DNA from: Gemmatimonadota bacterium
GTDB lineage: Bacteria > GCA-2686955
Length of the DNA stretch: 44,315 nucleotides
NCBI GenBank assembly: GCA_002686955.1
Contig: NYZA01000171.1
Location: forward strand, 1-44,315
Direction: 5' to 3'
A program made the position numbers and the translations under genes. The notes beneath the pieces were generated by a model. The model was not told the origin of the DNA. It worked only from the letters and a program-made list of their open reading frames with translations, and did no database searches. Shown here piece by piece: positions 24,602 to 34,053 of the stretch (positions are counted from its first letter, which is position 1; each line of letters begins with the position of its first letter).

Positions 24602-26170
24602 TCAATGAAGAAAATGGCGCTTGCCCGTGAATACCATCGCGATGCCGTGCTCGTTCGCGGCCTCGATCGTCTCGTCGTCGCGCTTGGAGCCGCCGGGCTG
24701 AACGATCGCCTGCACGCCGGCCGCGTGAGCCTCGTCGATTCCGTCGCGGAAGGGAAAAAAGGCGTCGGAAGCGAGGACGGCACCAGCGGTATCGTGATCG
24801 TGCGTGTGGGCATTACGCGACGCGATCTTGACCGAGTCGACCCTGCTCATCTGTCCTGCACCAACGCCGATCGTCCGCGTGCCGGCGGCAAGAACGATGG
24901 CGTTCGACTTGACATGACGACATACTTTCCAAGCGAATGAGAGCGCGTCGAGCTCCGCCGCGCTCGGTGAGCGGGCGGTCGCGACGCTCCAGGCGCCGGT
25001 GTCGTCGGCCGGGATGTCGCGCTCCTGCATCAGATAGCCGCCCGCCACGGTGCGTAGCTCGAATCCCTCCGGCCCGCGCCCGGATCCGGCACGCTCGGCG
25101 ATCGCGGGAAGCTCGATCAGGCGGATCGCCTTCTTTTTCCGGAGCAGAGCGAGCGCGTCCGCTTTGAAGGCGGGCGCGATGACGGCCTCGACGAAGGTGC
25201 TCTTGATCCGCTGTGCCGTAGCCTCGTCGACCGCGCGATTGAGGGCCACGACCGAGCCGAAGGCGGAGACCGGATCGCCGAGGCGAGCGGCCTCATAGGC
25301 ATCTGCCGGAGAGGCCGCGGTGGCACAGCCCGAGGGATTGGCGTGCTTCATCACGGCCGCGGCCGGTTCGCTGAACTCGATCGCGAGTGAGAGGGCAGCG
25401 GAGAGGTCGCCGAGGTTGTTGAATGAGAGCTCTTTGCCGTGGAGCTGCCGCGCGGCCGAAAGAGCGAGCGGATCGTGGCGGCCGTCATCGTAGAATGCGG
25501 CTGCCTGGTGGGGATTCTCGCCGTAGCGAAGAGTCTGCACGAGTCGAAGGGGCACTCCGAGCTCGTGGGGAAGCGCGGGTGCGTCGAAACGTCGGGCCAG
25601 ATCGAGGGAGATCGCTCCGTCGTAGCGCGCGGTGTGCCTGAAGGCGGCCAAGGCCAAGCGGGCGCGTAGCTCGGTGTCGACCTTGCCGGCTTCGAGGCGC
25701 TCGGCAACCTCGTCGTACTGGTCGGGCGATGTCACCACGAGCACGTACGGAAAGCTCTTGGCCGCGGCACGAATCATGGCGGGACCGCCGATATCGATGT
25801 GGTCGAGCGCATGATCGAGATCGCCGGAGCAGCTCGCATCATCGAAGGGGTAGAGGTTCACCACCACCAGATCGATCGGCGCGACTCCCAGACGCTCCGC
25901 GTCGGCCATGTCGCCGGCGTCGTCCCTCCGCTGCAGGATCCCGCCATGGATCTTCGGATGCAAAGTCTTCACCCTCCCCCCCATCATCTCGGGCGCTCCG
26001 GTGAGATCGCTCACCAGACGCACGTCGATTCCCGCTTCGCCGAGCCCCTTGGCCGTACCTCCACTCGAGATCAGCTCGATCCCCAAAGCGGCGAGACGAC
26101 GCGAGAAGTTTTCGATTCCCGACTTATCGGACACGCTCAGAAGTGCGCGCTCGGCTGTGAACACGTGCAT
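24602..26170 (-). CDS. purH: Bifunctional AICAR transformylase/IMP cyclohydrolase
   Basis: A 522-aa enzyme with an N-terminal MGS-like IMP cyclohydrolase domain ([43 protein letters not shown]) and a C-terminal AICAR formyltransferase domain, including KHANPSGCA and [10 protein letters not shown]. It carries out the last two steps of IMP synthesis, using 10-formyl-THF. GGAGA precedes the ATG very closely; an in-frame GTG at 26164 is better spaced and could be the true start, two codons later. It follows the HflK-like gene by 35 bp on the same strand and precedes guaA. Confidence 0.97.
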   Translation of the reverse strand: MHVFTAERALLSVSDKSGIENFSRRLAALGIELISSGGTAKGLGEAGIDVRLVSDLTGAPEMMGGRVKTLHPKIHGGILQRRDDAGDMADAERLGVAPIDLVVVNLYPFDDASCSGDLDHALDHIDIGGPAMIRAAAKSFPYVLVVTSPDQYDEVAERLEAGKVDTELRARLALAAFRHTARYDGAISLDLARRFDAPALPHELGVPLRLVQTLRYGENPHQAAAFYDDGRHDPLALSAARQLHGKELSFNNLGDLSAALSLAIEFSEPAAAVMKHANPSGCATAASPADAYEAARLGDPVSAFGSVVALNRAVDEATAQRIKSTFVEAVIAPAFKADALALLRKKKAIRLIELPAIAERAGSGRGPEGFELRTVAGGYLMQERDIPADDTGAWSVATARSPSAAELDALSFAWKVCRHVKSNAIVLAAGTRTIGVGAGQMSRVDSVKIASRNAHTHDHDTAGAVLASDAFFPFRDGIDEAHAAGVQAIVQPGGSKRDDETIEAANEHGIAMVFTGKRHFLH

Positions 26171-26205
26171 TTCTCCTGGAAAAGAAAGGTGGCACCGGCC
26201 GAAAT

Positions 26206-27147
26206 CTAGCCCTCGATGAAGATCCTCCGCCTTTTCCCGTCTTGCGAAGGCTGGATCACCTTCGTGCGGGTGCGGGGCAGCACCGACTCTATCGTCTCGA
26301 GCCAGATTCGTCGCCTTGTTACTCGCGGGTTCTTCGCTGCCTCGCGGGAGAGCTCGGCGAAGCTCCGTGCGGCTCCCCGTGCCCGCCCCAGAAGATCGCT
26401 GCGATAGATCTCGGCGTCTCGAATCAGGCGGTTGGCATCGGCCCTCGCGACTGGAAGAGTTCGATTCGCGTCTCCGCGCGCCTCGGTAATCGTGCGCTCC
26501 CGGTCGGCCTTCGCGCTCGAGACGTCGTTGAATGCGCCGATCACGGCGGCAGGTGGTGACACTTCAACGATGTTGAGCGCGACCACCCGCAAGCCGAGAT
26601 GCAGACTGTCGAGCACCGTCTGCACCTCGTCGATCGCATCGATCTGAAGCTGCACTTTTCCGATCGAGAGCACATCGTCGATTTCCCGTTTCGCTACCAA
26701 ACCGGCGAATACGGTCTCACCGGCCTTTCTCACCGCGAATTCCCGCCGTTCGTCACCGATCGGATCCGCCATGCCGAAGAGATACTCCGCGGGATCGCTG
26801 ATGGTGTACTGAATCGTCGCTTGCAGCTCAACGATATTTGTATCGCCGGTCAGCCATTGTACTTCGTCATCGGTCGGCTTCAGCCCCCGCGCCTTTTCGA
26901 CGAGCCGAAAGCCGATCGGCATCGTGCGCACTTCGGTCGTGCTGACTCGGATCAGTGTCTCGAAGGGCCAAGGCAGTGTGACGCTCATACCCGAGGGAAC
27001 CACGCGAGTGACCGCTCCGAAACGGAGCACGACGCCCGATTCGTTCTTGCTCACCGTCCAGAGCGAGGTCCAACCGGCGAGCACTACGAGTCCGATCGCC
27101 AATATCGCGGCGCTCACTCTCGCTCCCTTTCGCGCTTGCTTCGCCAT
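26206..27147 (-). CDS. SPFH/band 7 protein, HflK-like (second of two)
   Basis: A 313-aa membrane-anchored protein: basic N-terminus, one span (AILAIGLVVLAGWTSLW), then an SPFH domain with VSKNESGVVLRFGAV and the HflK-type block QWLTGDTNIVELQATIQY. A coiled region rich in Arg/Glu/Ala follows (ADRERTITEARGDANRTLP). HflK and HflC form cages around FtsH in the membrane and modulate its proteolysis. Its ATG directly follows the stop of hflC, whose last codons contain GGAG. This is the third SPFH protein in a row, beside an HflC and a permease-HflK fusion. Confidence 0.85.
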   Translation of the reverse strand: MAKQARKGARVSAAILAIGLVVLAGWTSLWTVSKNESGVVLRFGAVTRVVPSGMSVTLPWPFETLIRVSTTEVRTMPIGFRLVEKARGLKPTDDEVQWLTGDTNIVELQATIQYTISDPAEYLFGMADPIGDERREFAVRKAGETVFAGLVAKREIDDVLSIGKVQLQIDAIDEVQTVLDSLHLGLRVVALNIVEVSPPAAVIGAFNDVSSAKADRERTITEARGDANRTLPVARADANRLIRDAEIYRSDLLGRARGAARSFAELSREAAKNPRVTRRRIWLETIESVLPRTRTKVIQPSQDGKRRRIFIEG

Positions 27148-28035
27148 CTACTCCCCGCTCTCCGGGCTCTGCAATACCTGGAGGAGCTCATGATCTGCAG
27201 GCAGAATCACCGTCGATTTGACCCCCAATACCTCGTCCAGCACTTCGAGCGATCTGAGGAATCGGTATAGATCGGGGTCTTTGCCGTACGCATCGGCATA
27301 GATTCGGGCGGCTTCCGCGTCGGCCTCCCCCCGCAACTCTCGGGCCTTTCGATCGGCCTCCGAGAGCAGCTTGGCTTCGACAAGATCGGCATCGGCCTTG
27401 ATCTTCTGGGACTGCTCGAGACCCTCCGAACGGAAGGCGGCCGCGAATGCCTTGCGCTCGGCTTCCATCCGTTGGAAGACGGCCTGCTTGTTCTGCGGCG
27501 GGAAATTCAGTCGCTTGATCCGGACCGAGCGAACCCTGATCCCAAAGCTCTGCTCGGCCTTGTCCCTAGCAACCCGCGTTACCTGATCGACGATGTCGGC
27601 CAGATCGACATTTCGGGGCTCGTGCGACACCAAGTCGCTGAAATCGTGAGAGCTGAGCACATCACCCACGACCGAGCGCAAAACATCGGTGAGGCGCGCC
27701 TCGGCACCGGCCCGACTCTCGACGCTGACCATGTATTGGATCGGATCGTTCACCGACCAGGCGAGGAAACTGTCGACGATGACGTTCTTCTTGTCGAGTG
27801 TCAGATACTCGTTCGGTGTGGGATCTAGCAAGTTCACACGGCCATCGATATGAACCACTGTTTCGACTGGCGAGGGCAGTTTGAAACCGAGACCGGCCCG
27901 GGCGGCCGTCCGCAGGGGCGCGCCGAAACGCTGAACGACCGCGAACTGGTTCTCGCCCACGATGAAAGTGCAGCTTCGGACCAAAGTGATGGCTACCGTC
28001 AACGATACACATACAAAAATGATTCGTTTCAGCAC
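27148..28035 (-). CDS. hflC: Protease modulator HflC
   Basis: A 295-aa HflC with an N-terminal span (MLKRIIFVCVSLTVAITLV), the SPFH domain starting FIVGENQFAVVQRFG, and the near-invariant block RIKRLNFPPQNKQAVFQRM. The GEADAEAARIYADAYGKDP region is the usual coiled-coil/C-terminal part of HflC. It lies 11 bp after the permease-HflK fusion. HflC works with HflK as a large periplasm-facing cage that regulates FtsH; the paired HflK here is the C-terminal half of the fusion or the next gene. Confidence 0.92.
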   Translation of the reverse strand: MLKRIIFVCVSLTVAITLVRSCTFIVGENQFAVVQRFGAPLRTAARAGLGFKLPSPVETVVHIDGRVNLLDPTPNEYLTLDKKNVIVDSFLAWSVNDPIQYMVSVESRAGAEARLTDVLRSVVGDVLSSHDFSDLVSHEPRNVDLADIVDQVTRVARDKAEQSFGIRVRSVRIKRLNFPPQNKQAVFQRMEAERKAFAAAFRSEGLEQSQKIKADADLVEAKLLSEADRKARELRGEADAEAARIYADAYGKDPDLYRFLRSLEVLDEVLGVKSTVILPADHELLQVLQSPESGE

Positions 28036-28046
28036 TTCCTACTCCC

Positions 28047-30107
28047 TCACGGACCGAACGGACCTCTGGTAGCGGCCCGCAGGCCTCGTTCTTCCGAGGT
28101 CAAGACTACATCCACATCATGATCGAGCACGAACACCGAGCGGGATCCTCGCAAGCTGAGCTCGGCGGCCTCCATTCGCAATCGGAACCGCGTGATTCGA
28201 TCGCTCTCGGCCATTACGTCTCGAATACCGACGAATGCAGCCACCTCTCCCTTAGCGCCGTCTATGGTCTTTGCTTCGTCGGCTTCCGCGAGTCGCTCAG
28301 AAGTGTGGGCGGATGCCCTGGCCTGAGCGACCCGCTCAATCCTGTATTTTTCCGCTTCAATGATCTGCCGCTCTTTGTCTTCGAGGGAGCTCGCAACATC
28401 GCGAAAGGCTTCGTGCACATCGGCAGGCGCGTGGATGTCGAGCAGATTCACCGCTACCACCTCGATACCAGCACCGATTCCATCGAGCTCCACCTGAAGT
28501 GAGCTTGCGACCTCGGCCTCTAGCGCGGGGCGATTCGCGACGAGAACTTCGCTGGCTGTACGGTGCGCAGCCATGCGACGGAGGCTGGCCTCGGCCAGAA
28601 AACGGATCGATCGCTCAGGAGCGGCAACGCCAAAACGGAAACTGTAGGGATCCGCGACCCTGTAGTGGACCGTGGCTCCTATCTGGAGCACGTTTTCGTC
28701 GCCGACCATGACCTCGGTCGGCGCCACCTCGATCTCGCCCGGGAACGGTGAGCGCCCGAGCGTGTCCGCCCGCGCCGGTCCCAGAGCGAATCCGCGAATC
28801 TCGTCCGAACGGACCCGCTCTACGTGGTCGATCGGGTAGGGAAGATGCCAATGGAGTCCGGGGGATTCGAGCACCTTCTTCACGGCTCCGAAGCGGAGCA
28901 CGAAACCGGTTTCGCCGGCGCCGATCGCAGTGAGGCCGCTCGATGCCCACAGGACCACGAGGATCGAGACGGACACGAATCGGGAAGTGCGCGAAGTCGG
29001 GTCGATCCCGATGGGAGCGAAGAGGCGCCGCAGATCCCTCGCGAAACGGCGGGCAAGATCGAGTTCGATCGAATGCCGCAGCAACAGGCCCGCGAGCGCC
29101 AAACCGCCCGCGATCGACAACCAACCCAGCTCCTCCGGCGGGCGGATGATCGCCGATGGCTCGATTCGAAGTGTCGCGTACACTCCGTTCAGAAACCAGC
29201 CCATGACGAGGGCACATGCCGCGATCGAGCCGAGATAGACGAAGAGAACACGCTTTCCGAGAAGGTTCTTGACGATATTCAGTGTGGCGATGTTCGTCGC
29301 CGGACCAGCCAGGAGAAAAACGAGCGCCGCCCCCGGGTCGAGCCCCTTCGCCACGAGTGCGGCCGCCACCGGAGTGCTGGCGGTCGCGCAGATGTAGACC
29401 GGAATACCGACGGCCAGCATCGCCAGCATCGAAATCCACCCGCCGGGCAGTTGATCGCCGATGAAGTTCTCCGGAATCAGCACCATGATCAGCGCCGAGA
29501 GGACGAATCCGAAAACGAAGGAAGGCGTAAGGTCTGCCATCAGGGGGCCGAAGGCGTAGCGGGCGGCCGCCCAGCTCTTGCCGCTGAAGCCGATGGCATT
29601 GGGTTCAAGCCCGCCGGAGTCGTCGGATCGATCGTTCGTCGCGCAGTCGCAGCCATCCTCTTCCGACTCCGTGGCGGTGTTCTCGTCCCATCCCCTCTTC
29701 TCTAGTGTATTGACCAAGCTCCCCGCCGTCATCGCCGTGACCAGTGCAGAGATCGGTCTCATGATCGTCATGACCGGGTCCATCAGGGCCCAGGTGACCC
29801 CGATCGAGTCGACGCCCGTCTCGGGTGTGGAGATGAGAAACGATGTCGTCGCTCCTTTGCTCGCACCGGAACGCTTCAGAGCGACGGCGGTCGGAACGAC
29901 GGAGCAGGAACAGAGCGGAATCGGAACTCCGCAGCAAGACGCGATCGCCACCGACCGCATATTGCTCTTGCCGAGGTGCTCGAAGACCTTGTCCTCCGGG
30001 ATCAAGATCTTCAGATAGCCCGCGATGAGGAAACCGATGACGAGGAAAGGCCCCGACTCGCAGAGCACGACCCAGATCGCCAGCAGCCAGTCGGTGACGA
30101 GAGGCAT
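28047..30107 (-). CDS. SO_0444-type Cu/Zn efflux permease fused to an HflK-like SPFH domain
   Basis: A 686-aa fusion. Residues 1-350 are a multi-span permease of the PF03773/SO_0444 type: ASCCGVPIPLCSCSVVPTAV carries the CxC metal motif (Cys66, Cys68), TSFLISTPETGVDS follows, and the second repeat has AGPATNIATL. An acidic, Cys-containing loop (EEDGCDCATNDRSDD, about 149-163) separates the two halves. A further span (about 377-397) is followed by an SPFH domain, GETGFVLRFGAVKKV, with coiled coil to the end (HflK-like). The ATG at 30107 is the permease start. Its permease half probably exports Zn or Cu; the SPFH half would tie it to FtsH control. It follows the ZIP gene with touching ends. Confidence 0.82.
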   Translation of the reverse strand: MPLVTDWLLAIWVVLCESGPFLVIGFLIAGYLKILIPEDKVFEHLGKSNMRSVAIASCCGVPIPLCSCSVVPTAVALKRSGASKGATTSFLISTPETGVDSIGVTWALMDPVMTIMRPISALVTAMTAGSLVNTLEKRGWDENTATESEEDGCDCATNDRSDDSGGLEPNAIGFSGKSWAAARYAFGPLMADLTPSFVFGFVLSALIMVLIPENFIGDQLPGGWISMLAMLAVGIPVYICATASTPVAAALVAKGLDPGAALVFLLAGPATNIATLNIVKNLLGKRVLFVYLGSIAACALVMGWFLNGVYATLRIEPSAIIRPPEELGWLSIAGGLALAGLLLRHSIELDLARRFARDLRRLFAPIGIDPTSRTSRFVSVSILVVLWASSGLTAIGAGETGFVLRFGAVKKVLESPGLHWHLPYPIDHVERVRSDEIRGFALGPARADTLGRSPFPGEIEVAPTEVMVGDENVLQIGATVHYRVADPYSFRFGVAAPERSIRFLAEASLRRMAAHRTASEVLVANRPALEAEVASSLQVELDGIGAGIEVVAVNLLDIHAPADVHEAFRDVASSLEDKERQIIEAEKYRIERVAQARASAHTSERLAEADEAKTIDGAKGEVAAFVGIRDVMAESDRITRFRLRMEAAELSLRGSRSVFVLDHDVDVVLTSEERGLRAATRGPFGP

Positions 30108-30922
30108 CAAGCTCCCACTCCGTGCATGAGCATCGTAACGGCCACTCCGGCCGCAAGCAGCGACACTTTTGCCAGGCTGTCCTCGCGATGGTGGAAGACC
30201 TCCGGCAGGAGCTCGCCCACGCACACGAAAAGAAATGTACCGGCGGCGAGCGCCGTGACGATGGTCATTCCGGCTTGGCCGAGGTGGGTCGTCGCCGCCC
30301 CTCCGACGAGGAGCCCGATCGGTGTGATGGTCGAGAAGACCGCGATCAGCATATGAATTCGAGCTCGCCGCATCTTGCCGAGCAGGAGAACCGACGCCAG
30401 TGAGAAGGAATCGAAGATCTTGTGCGCGACCATGGCTAGGAGCAGAGTGCCGACGAGCAGGCCGCGCCCGGCCATCACCGCCAGCGCCAGCCCGGCGGTG
30501 AATGAGTGGACCGAAAGCCCGACGAGCGCCGCATAGCCGACCGCGCGGTGACGGTGAAGATCGTCGTGGTCGTGGGTTCGCAGAACCAGCGCCTCGATCA
30601 GATAGACACCGAGGACCCCGAGGAGCACGAAGAACCAGGCGCGGTCGCCTCGAACCAAGACCGAGAGCTTCCCCTCGGAAGATGAGTGCGCGGGGGGGGA
30701 TTCTTCAAAGGAGCGGGCTTCGAGAACCGAGGCTTCCCAATGGTGGCTATGCGCATCGCCGGCGGCGTCGAGCGAGGGGAGCAGATGAAGAAAGACCGCG
30801 CCCAGGAAGATGCCGGTGGAAAACGCGAGCGCGACATGGAGAAGGCGCTCGGTCCACCGAACTCGGAGAGAAACGAGGCCTCCGAACAAGGTTGCGAGGA
30901 AGAGGATTGCGGCGTCGAGCAT
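30107..30922 (-). CDS. ZIP family metal transporter
   Basis: A 271-aa ZIP (zinc/iron permease) protein with about eight spans. The metal-site helices are recognisable: GLSVHSFTAGLALA for helix IV and MVAHKIFDSFSLASVL for helix V, where the family usually has HxxxDG and HExPHE-like residues. A His-rich cytosolic loop (THDHDDLHRHR) lies near the middle and another (DAHSHHW) near residue 65. The ATG at 30922 is preferred to a TTG at 31000, which would overlap the regulator gene by four bases but gives a Ser/Pro-rich non-homologous start. Its stop meets the permease-HflK start at 30107. Confidence 0.85.
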   Translation of the reverse strand: MLDAAILFLATLFGGLVSLRVRWTERLLHVALAFSTGIFLGAVFLHLLPSLDAAGDAHSHHWEASVLEARSFEESPPAHSSSEGKLSVLVRGDRAWFFVLLGVLGVYLIEALVLRTHDHDDLHRHRAVGYAALVGLSVHSFTAGLALAVMAGRGLLVGTLLLAMVAHKIFDSFSLASVLLLGKMRRARIHMLIAVFSTITPIGLLVGGAATTHLGQAGMTIVTALAAGTFLFVCVGELLPEVFHHREDSLAKVSLLAAGVAVTMLMHGVGA

Positions 30923-30996
30923 CTCGTCGATCGGGCTGCCTGTGCGGTGGCGATGGAGCAAAGGCGGCAGGGTAGCAGATCGGGTCGAGGTGGAGC

Positions 30997-31320
30997 TCAA
31001 GTGTGCGTTCCCGTGGGCCGCAACGCATCCTCTTCCGCGACGTGCGTCAGGGCATCGGATGCGATATGGGCGACGTGGTGGTCGGCCAGGGAATATACGA
31101 TCTCTCGGCCGCGGCGCTCACCGCGGATCAGTCGTGCGGTTCGCAAGACGCGAATATGTTGTGAAACCAGGGGTTGCGGCAGATCAAGCCTCCTCACCAG
31201 ATCGTGAACGCAGGCGCGCTCTTCCGACAACCGGAGCAGAATCGCCAGTCTGCGGGGGTTCGCCATCGCCTTGAAGAGCTCCGCAGCGGCCCCGATCGTC
31301 TCAGGCGAAGAATCCTTCAT
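30997..31320 (-). CDS. ArsR/SmtB-family metal-sensing repressor
   Basis: A 107-aa winged-helix regulator. The DNA-reading helix is LPQPLVSQHIRVLRTARLI and the wing RGERRGREIVYSL. The last helix reads DHHVAHIASDALTHVAEE: taking its first Asp as position 0, His lies at +2 and +13 and Glu at +16, exactly the spacing of the alpha-5 zinc ligands Asp104, His106, His117 and Glu120 of SmtB. The helix-2 type CxC site of ArsR is absent. So zinc (or cobalt) sensing is likely. It heads the ZIP and permease-HflK operon. The ATG has no ribosome site and the predicted transcription start falls on it (possible leaderless mRNA). Confidence 0.9.
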   Translation of the reverse strand: MKDSSPETIGAAAELFKAMANPRRLAILLRLSEERACVHDLVRRLDLPQPLVSQHIRVLRTARLIRGERRGREIVYSLADHHVAHIASDALTHVAEEDALRPTGTHT

Positions 31321-31355
31321 ATGCGTATATTAGCATGTTCGCATGTTACGGCAAG
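31321..31355 (-). promoter_or_regulatory. Candidate promoter/operator of the metal-responsive operon
   Basis: On the minus strand TTGCCG (31354-31349) and TAATAT (31332-31327) form a -35/-10 pair with 16-bp spacing, placing initiation at about 31320, the first base of the regulator's ATG. An inverted repeat ATGCG (31321-31325) ... CGCAT (31340-31344) surrounds the -10 box, a suitable place for SmtB-type repression. Confidence 0.45.
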
Positions 31356-31420
31356 GGGAGGACGCGAAAGGCATGTACATCGGTTAGTTTCGTCATCATC
31401 ACGAGAAAGAGGAACCAAGA

Positions 31421-34024
31421 ATGCGAAGATCGATTCTGCTTCTGGTCGCCGCGGCCTTCGTCGGTACGGCGATCCTGCTCGCGGTGCTCGATTCGCAGCA
31501 ACTTCGAGAGAACGCCCGCGCCTACGGTGAGACGAAAGATCCGAAACGCCCTGCCGAGAGCGAATGGATCAAGCGCACATTCCCTCACTTCGACGCTGCT
31601 CCCAGCGCGGTGGCCGAGATGATCGGCCAGGCGCAAGCCCACCGTGCCAGGCCGAAATCCCACTCCGCCGACTACGGCGCCTGGGAGTTCGCGGGGCCTA
31701 CCAATATCGGGGGGCGGATCACCGACATCGAATTCAATCCCAGCGACGGCAACACCGTCTACGCGGGAGCCGCCACCGGCGGTGTTTTCAAGTCGACCGA
31801 CAAAGGGAATACCTGGGCTTCGATCTTCGACGACCAGGCCGCACTTTCGTGCGGAGATATCGCGGTCGATCCGAACAGCACTCAGGTGCTCTATGTTGGA
31901 ACCGGCGAAGCGAACGGAGGTCACAACAATTTCCCTGGTGGAGGCGTCTACAAGTCGACCGACGGGGGAACAAGTTGGACGTTGAAAGGGCTCGAGACAA
32001 CGGCATCGATCGGGCGGGTCGCGGTCGATCCCGCGAATTCCAACCGGATATTCGTGGGCGCTGTTGGTTCCTACTTTTCGCCGGCACCGGAACGTGGGCT
32101 CTATCTCTCTGAGGACGGTGGAGAAACCTGGGATCTCTCGCTCTTCGTCTCCGACAGCACGGGTTGCGTCGATGTGGCGGTCGATCCGAGCGACCCGAGC
32201 GTGGTTTTCGCCGCGATGTGGGAACGTGTGAGGCGCCCGAACTCCTCTCACCTTTTCGGCCCGACCGGAGGACTCTTCCGATCGCAAGATGGCGGAGATA
32301 CATGGATTGAGCTCACCGGTGGGCTGCCCGATCCCGACTCTGAACAGATCGGACGAATCGGGATCTCGATTCACGAATCCGATCCAAGCATCGTTTATGC
32401 GCTCTACAACGACGGCGCCGACTACGTAGGCCTCTATCGCAGTAACGACGGAGGAGATAGTTGGATCGATGCCGATCCGGCGAAGAGATTGGACGACGGC
32501 ACGGCGGGCTTCAGTTGGTACTTCGGGCAGGTGCGCGTGCACCCGAACGATCCTGATATTGTGTACGCGCTCGATGTGGCGTTCAGTCGATCGACCAACG
32601 GAGGATCGTCATGGCCGATCATGTATGGCTATGGCGGGCCGCCGATCCTGCATGTCGATCATCACGCTCTCGCCTTTCATCCGGAGGATCCGTCCTATCT
32701 CGTCGAAGGAAACGACGGAGGCATCAATATTTCAACCAACGGCGGCCAGAGCTGGAGCAAAGTCGCGAGTCTTCCTGTGACACAGTTCTATGAGATCGGC
32801 CTCGATACGCAACGACCCGACAGACTCTACGGAGGCACGCAAGACAACGGAACGCTACGGACCGTGGCGGGAGCGATCGACGACTGGGAGGCGATCTACG
32901 GGGGAGACGGCTTCTATGTGAATGTCAATCCCGAGGACTACAGAGAGATCTATGCGGAATCACAATTCGGGTTCCTGGGGAAGACCACGAACGACGCGGC
33001 GAGCTGGAGCTACGGGGTGTTGACCGGTATCAACCCCTCGGAATCTACTAATTGGTCTACTCCTGTGGTAATCGCTCCGAGCGATGGAAACACGCTCTAC
33101 TACGGAACCGATCGCGTCTATCGGAGCACCAACGGCGCCGGCGTCTGGAGCGCGATCAGCGATGATCTCACCGATGGGCTGCCGGATACGCGCCTGGGCA
33201 CGGTTACTACCATCGCGGTCGCGCCAACGAATGCCGGCGTGATCTGGGCGGGCACCGATGACGCTCATGTGTGGGTTACGACCGATGGAGGCGGCATTTG
33301 GAGCGATGTGTCATCAACGCTGCCGACCCGCTGGGTCACGCGCATCGCCGTCGACCCGATCGACGATCAGGTTGCGTACGTCGCGTTCTCCGGTCTGAAA
33401 TGGCACGACCCGGAACCTCATATCTTCAAGACGACCGACAGTGGAGAGAATTGGAGCGACATCAGCGACAATCTGCCCTCCATTCCGATCAACGCGCTCG
33501 CGATCGACAACCAGGATCCGGACGTGATTTTCGTCGGCACCGACGCGGGCGCATGGGTGAGCACCTTCGGCGGCGGGCAGTGGGAGGTGCTGGGAAGCGG
33601 ACTGCCCTTGGTCTCGATCTACGACCTGAAGGTACATCCCACGGAGCGATTCCTCGTCGCGGGGACTCACGGGCGGTCGATGTACAAGCTCGCGCTTCCT
33701 GAGGGAGTGAATGTGGAGGAGAGAGAGGAAGCGACCGTCGCCGGGCCGATGATCCGCCTGCATCCAGGCGCACCGAACCCATTCAACCCTTCGACGACGA
33801 TTCGTTTCACGCTCTCGGAGGCGGGAGCGGTGCGGCTGACGGTCTATGATGCCGCCGGTAGGAAGGTGCGGATGCTGCTGGATGAACGAAGGGCCGCGGG
33901 GGAATACGCGAGCCGCTGGGATGGCAAGGACGATGCCGGTCGAGGCGTGGCTTCGGGGCGCTACTTGGTTGTGCTGGAGGCGTTGGGGCGGAGGGAGACG
34001 GGGAGTTTGGTCTTGGTGGAGTAG
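31421..34024 (+). CDS. Exported beta-propeller (VPS10/BNR-like) protein with FlgD-like C-terminal sorting domain
   Basis: An 867-aa protein starting with a signal-like hydrophobic segment (MRRSILLLVAAAFVGTAILL). Repeated blocks of the type VYKSTDGGTSWT, LYLSEDGGETWDL, LFRSQDGGDTWIEL and HIFKTTDSGENWSDI are Asp-box/sortilin-type propeller repeats covering most of the chain. The last 90 residues are an FlgD-like type A sorting domain (PGAPNPFNPSTTIRF ... YDAAGRKVRML ... LVVLEALGRRETGS). That tail is characteristic of secreted proteins of FCB bacteria and suggests export across the outer membrane. GAGGAA precedes the ATG. Its ligand or catalytic function is unknown. Confidence 0.88.
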   Translation: MRRSILLLVAAAFVGTAILLAVLDSQQLRENARAYGETKDPKRPAESEWIKRTFPHFDAAPSAVAEMIGQAQAHRARPKSHSADYGAWEFAGPTNIGGRITDIEFNPSDGNTVYAGAATGGVFKSTDKGNTWASIFDDQAALSCGDIAVDPNSTQVLYVGTGEANGGHNNFPGGGVYKSTDGGTSWTLKGLETTASIGRVAVDPANSNRIFVGAVGSYFSPAPERGLYLSEDGGETWDLSLFVSDSTGCVDVAVDPSDPSVVFAAMWERVRRPNSSHLFGPTGGLFRSQDGGDTWIELTGGLPDPDSEQIGRIGISIHESDPSIVYALYNDGADYVGLYRSNDGGDSWIDADPAKRLDDGTAGFSWYFGQVRVHPNDPDIVYALDVAFSRSTNGGSSWPIMYGYGGPPILHVDHHALAFHPEDPSYLVEGNDGGINISTNGGQSWSKVASLPVTQFYEIGLDTQRPDRLYGGTQDNGTLRTVAGAIDDWEAIYGGDGFYVNVNPEDYREIYAESQFGFLGKTTNDAASWSYGVLTGINPSESTNWSTPVVIAPSDGNTLYYGTDRVYRSTNGAGVWSAISDDLTDGLPDTRLGTVTTIAVAPTNAGVIWAGTDDAHVWVTTDGGGIWSDVSSTLPTRWVTRIAVDPIDDQVAYVAFSGLKWHDPEPHIFKTTDSGENWSDISDNLPSIPINALAIDNQDPDVIFVGTDAGAWVSTFGGGQWEVLGSGLPLVSIYDLKVHPTERFLVAGTHGRSMYKLALPEGVNVEEREEATVAGPMIRLHPGAPNPFNPSTTIRFTLSEAGAVRLTVYDAAGRKVRMLLDERRAAGEYASRWDGKDDAGRGVASGRYLVVLEALGRRETGSLVLVE

Positions 34025-34053
34025 GCCACGAAGATTTGGTCAACGACCCGTGC

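Noticed and set aside
31346-32542. A 398-codon minus-strand open frame opposite the propeller gene
   Set aside because: Repeated fragments in it mirror the Asp-box repeats of the plus-strand gene; an antisense shadow.
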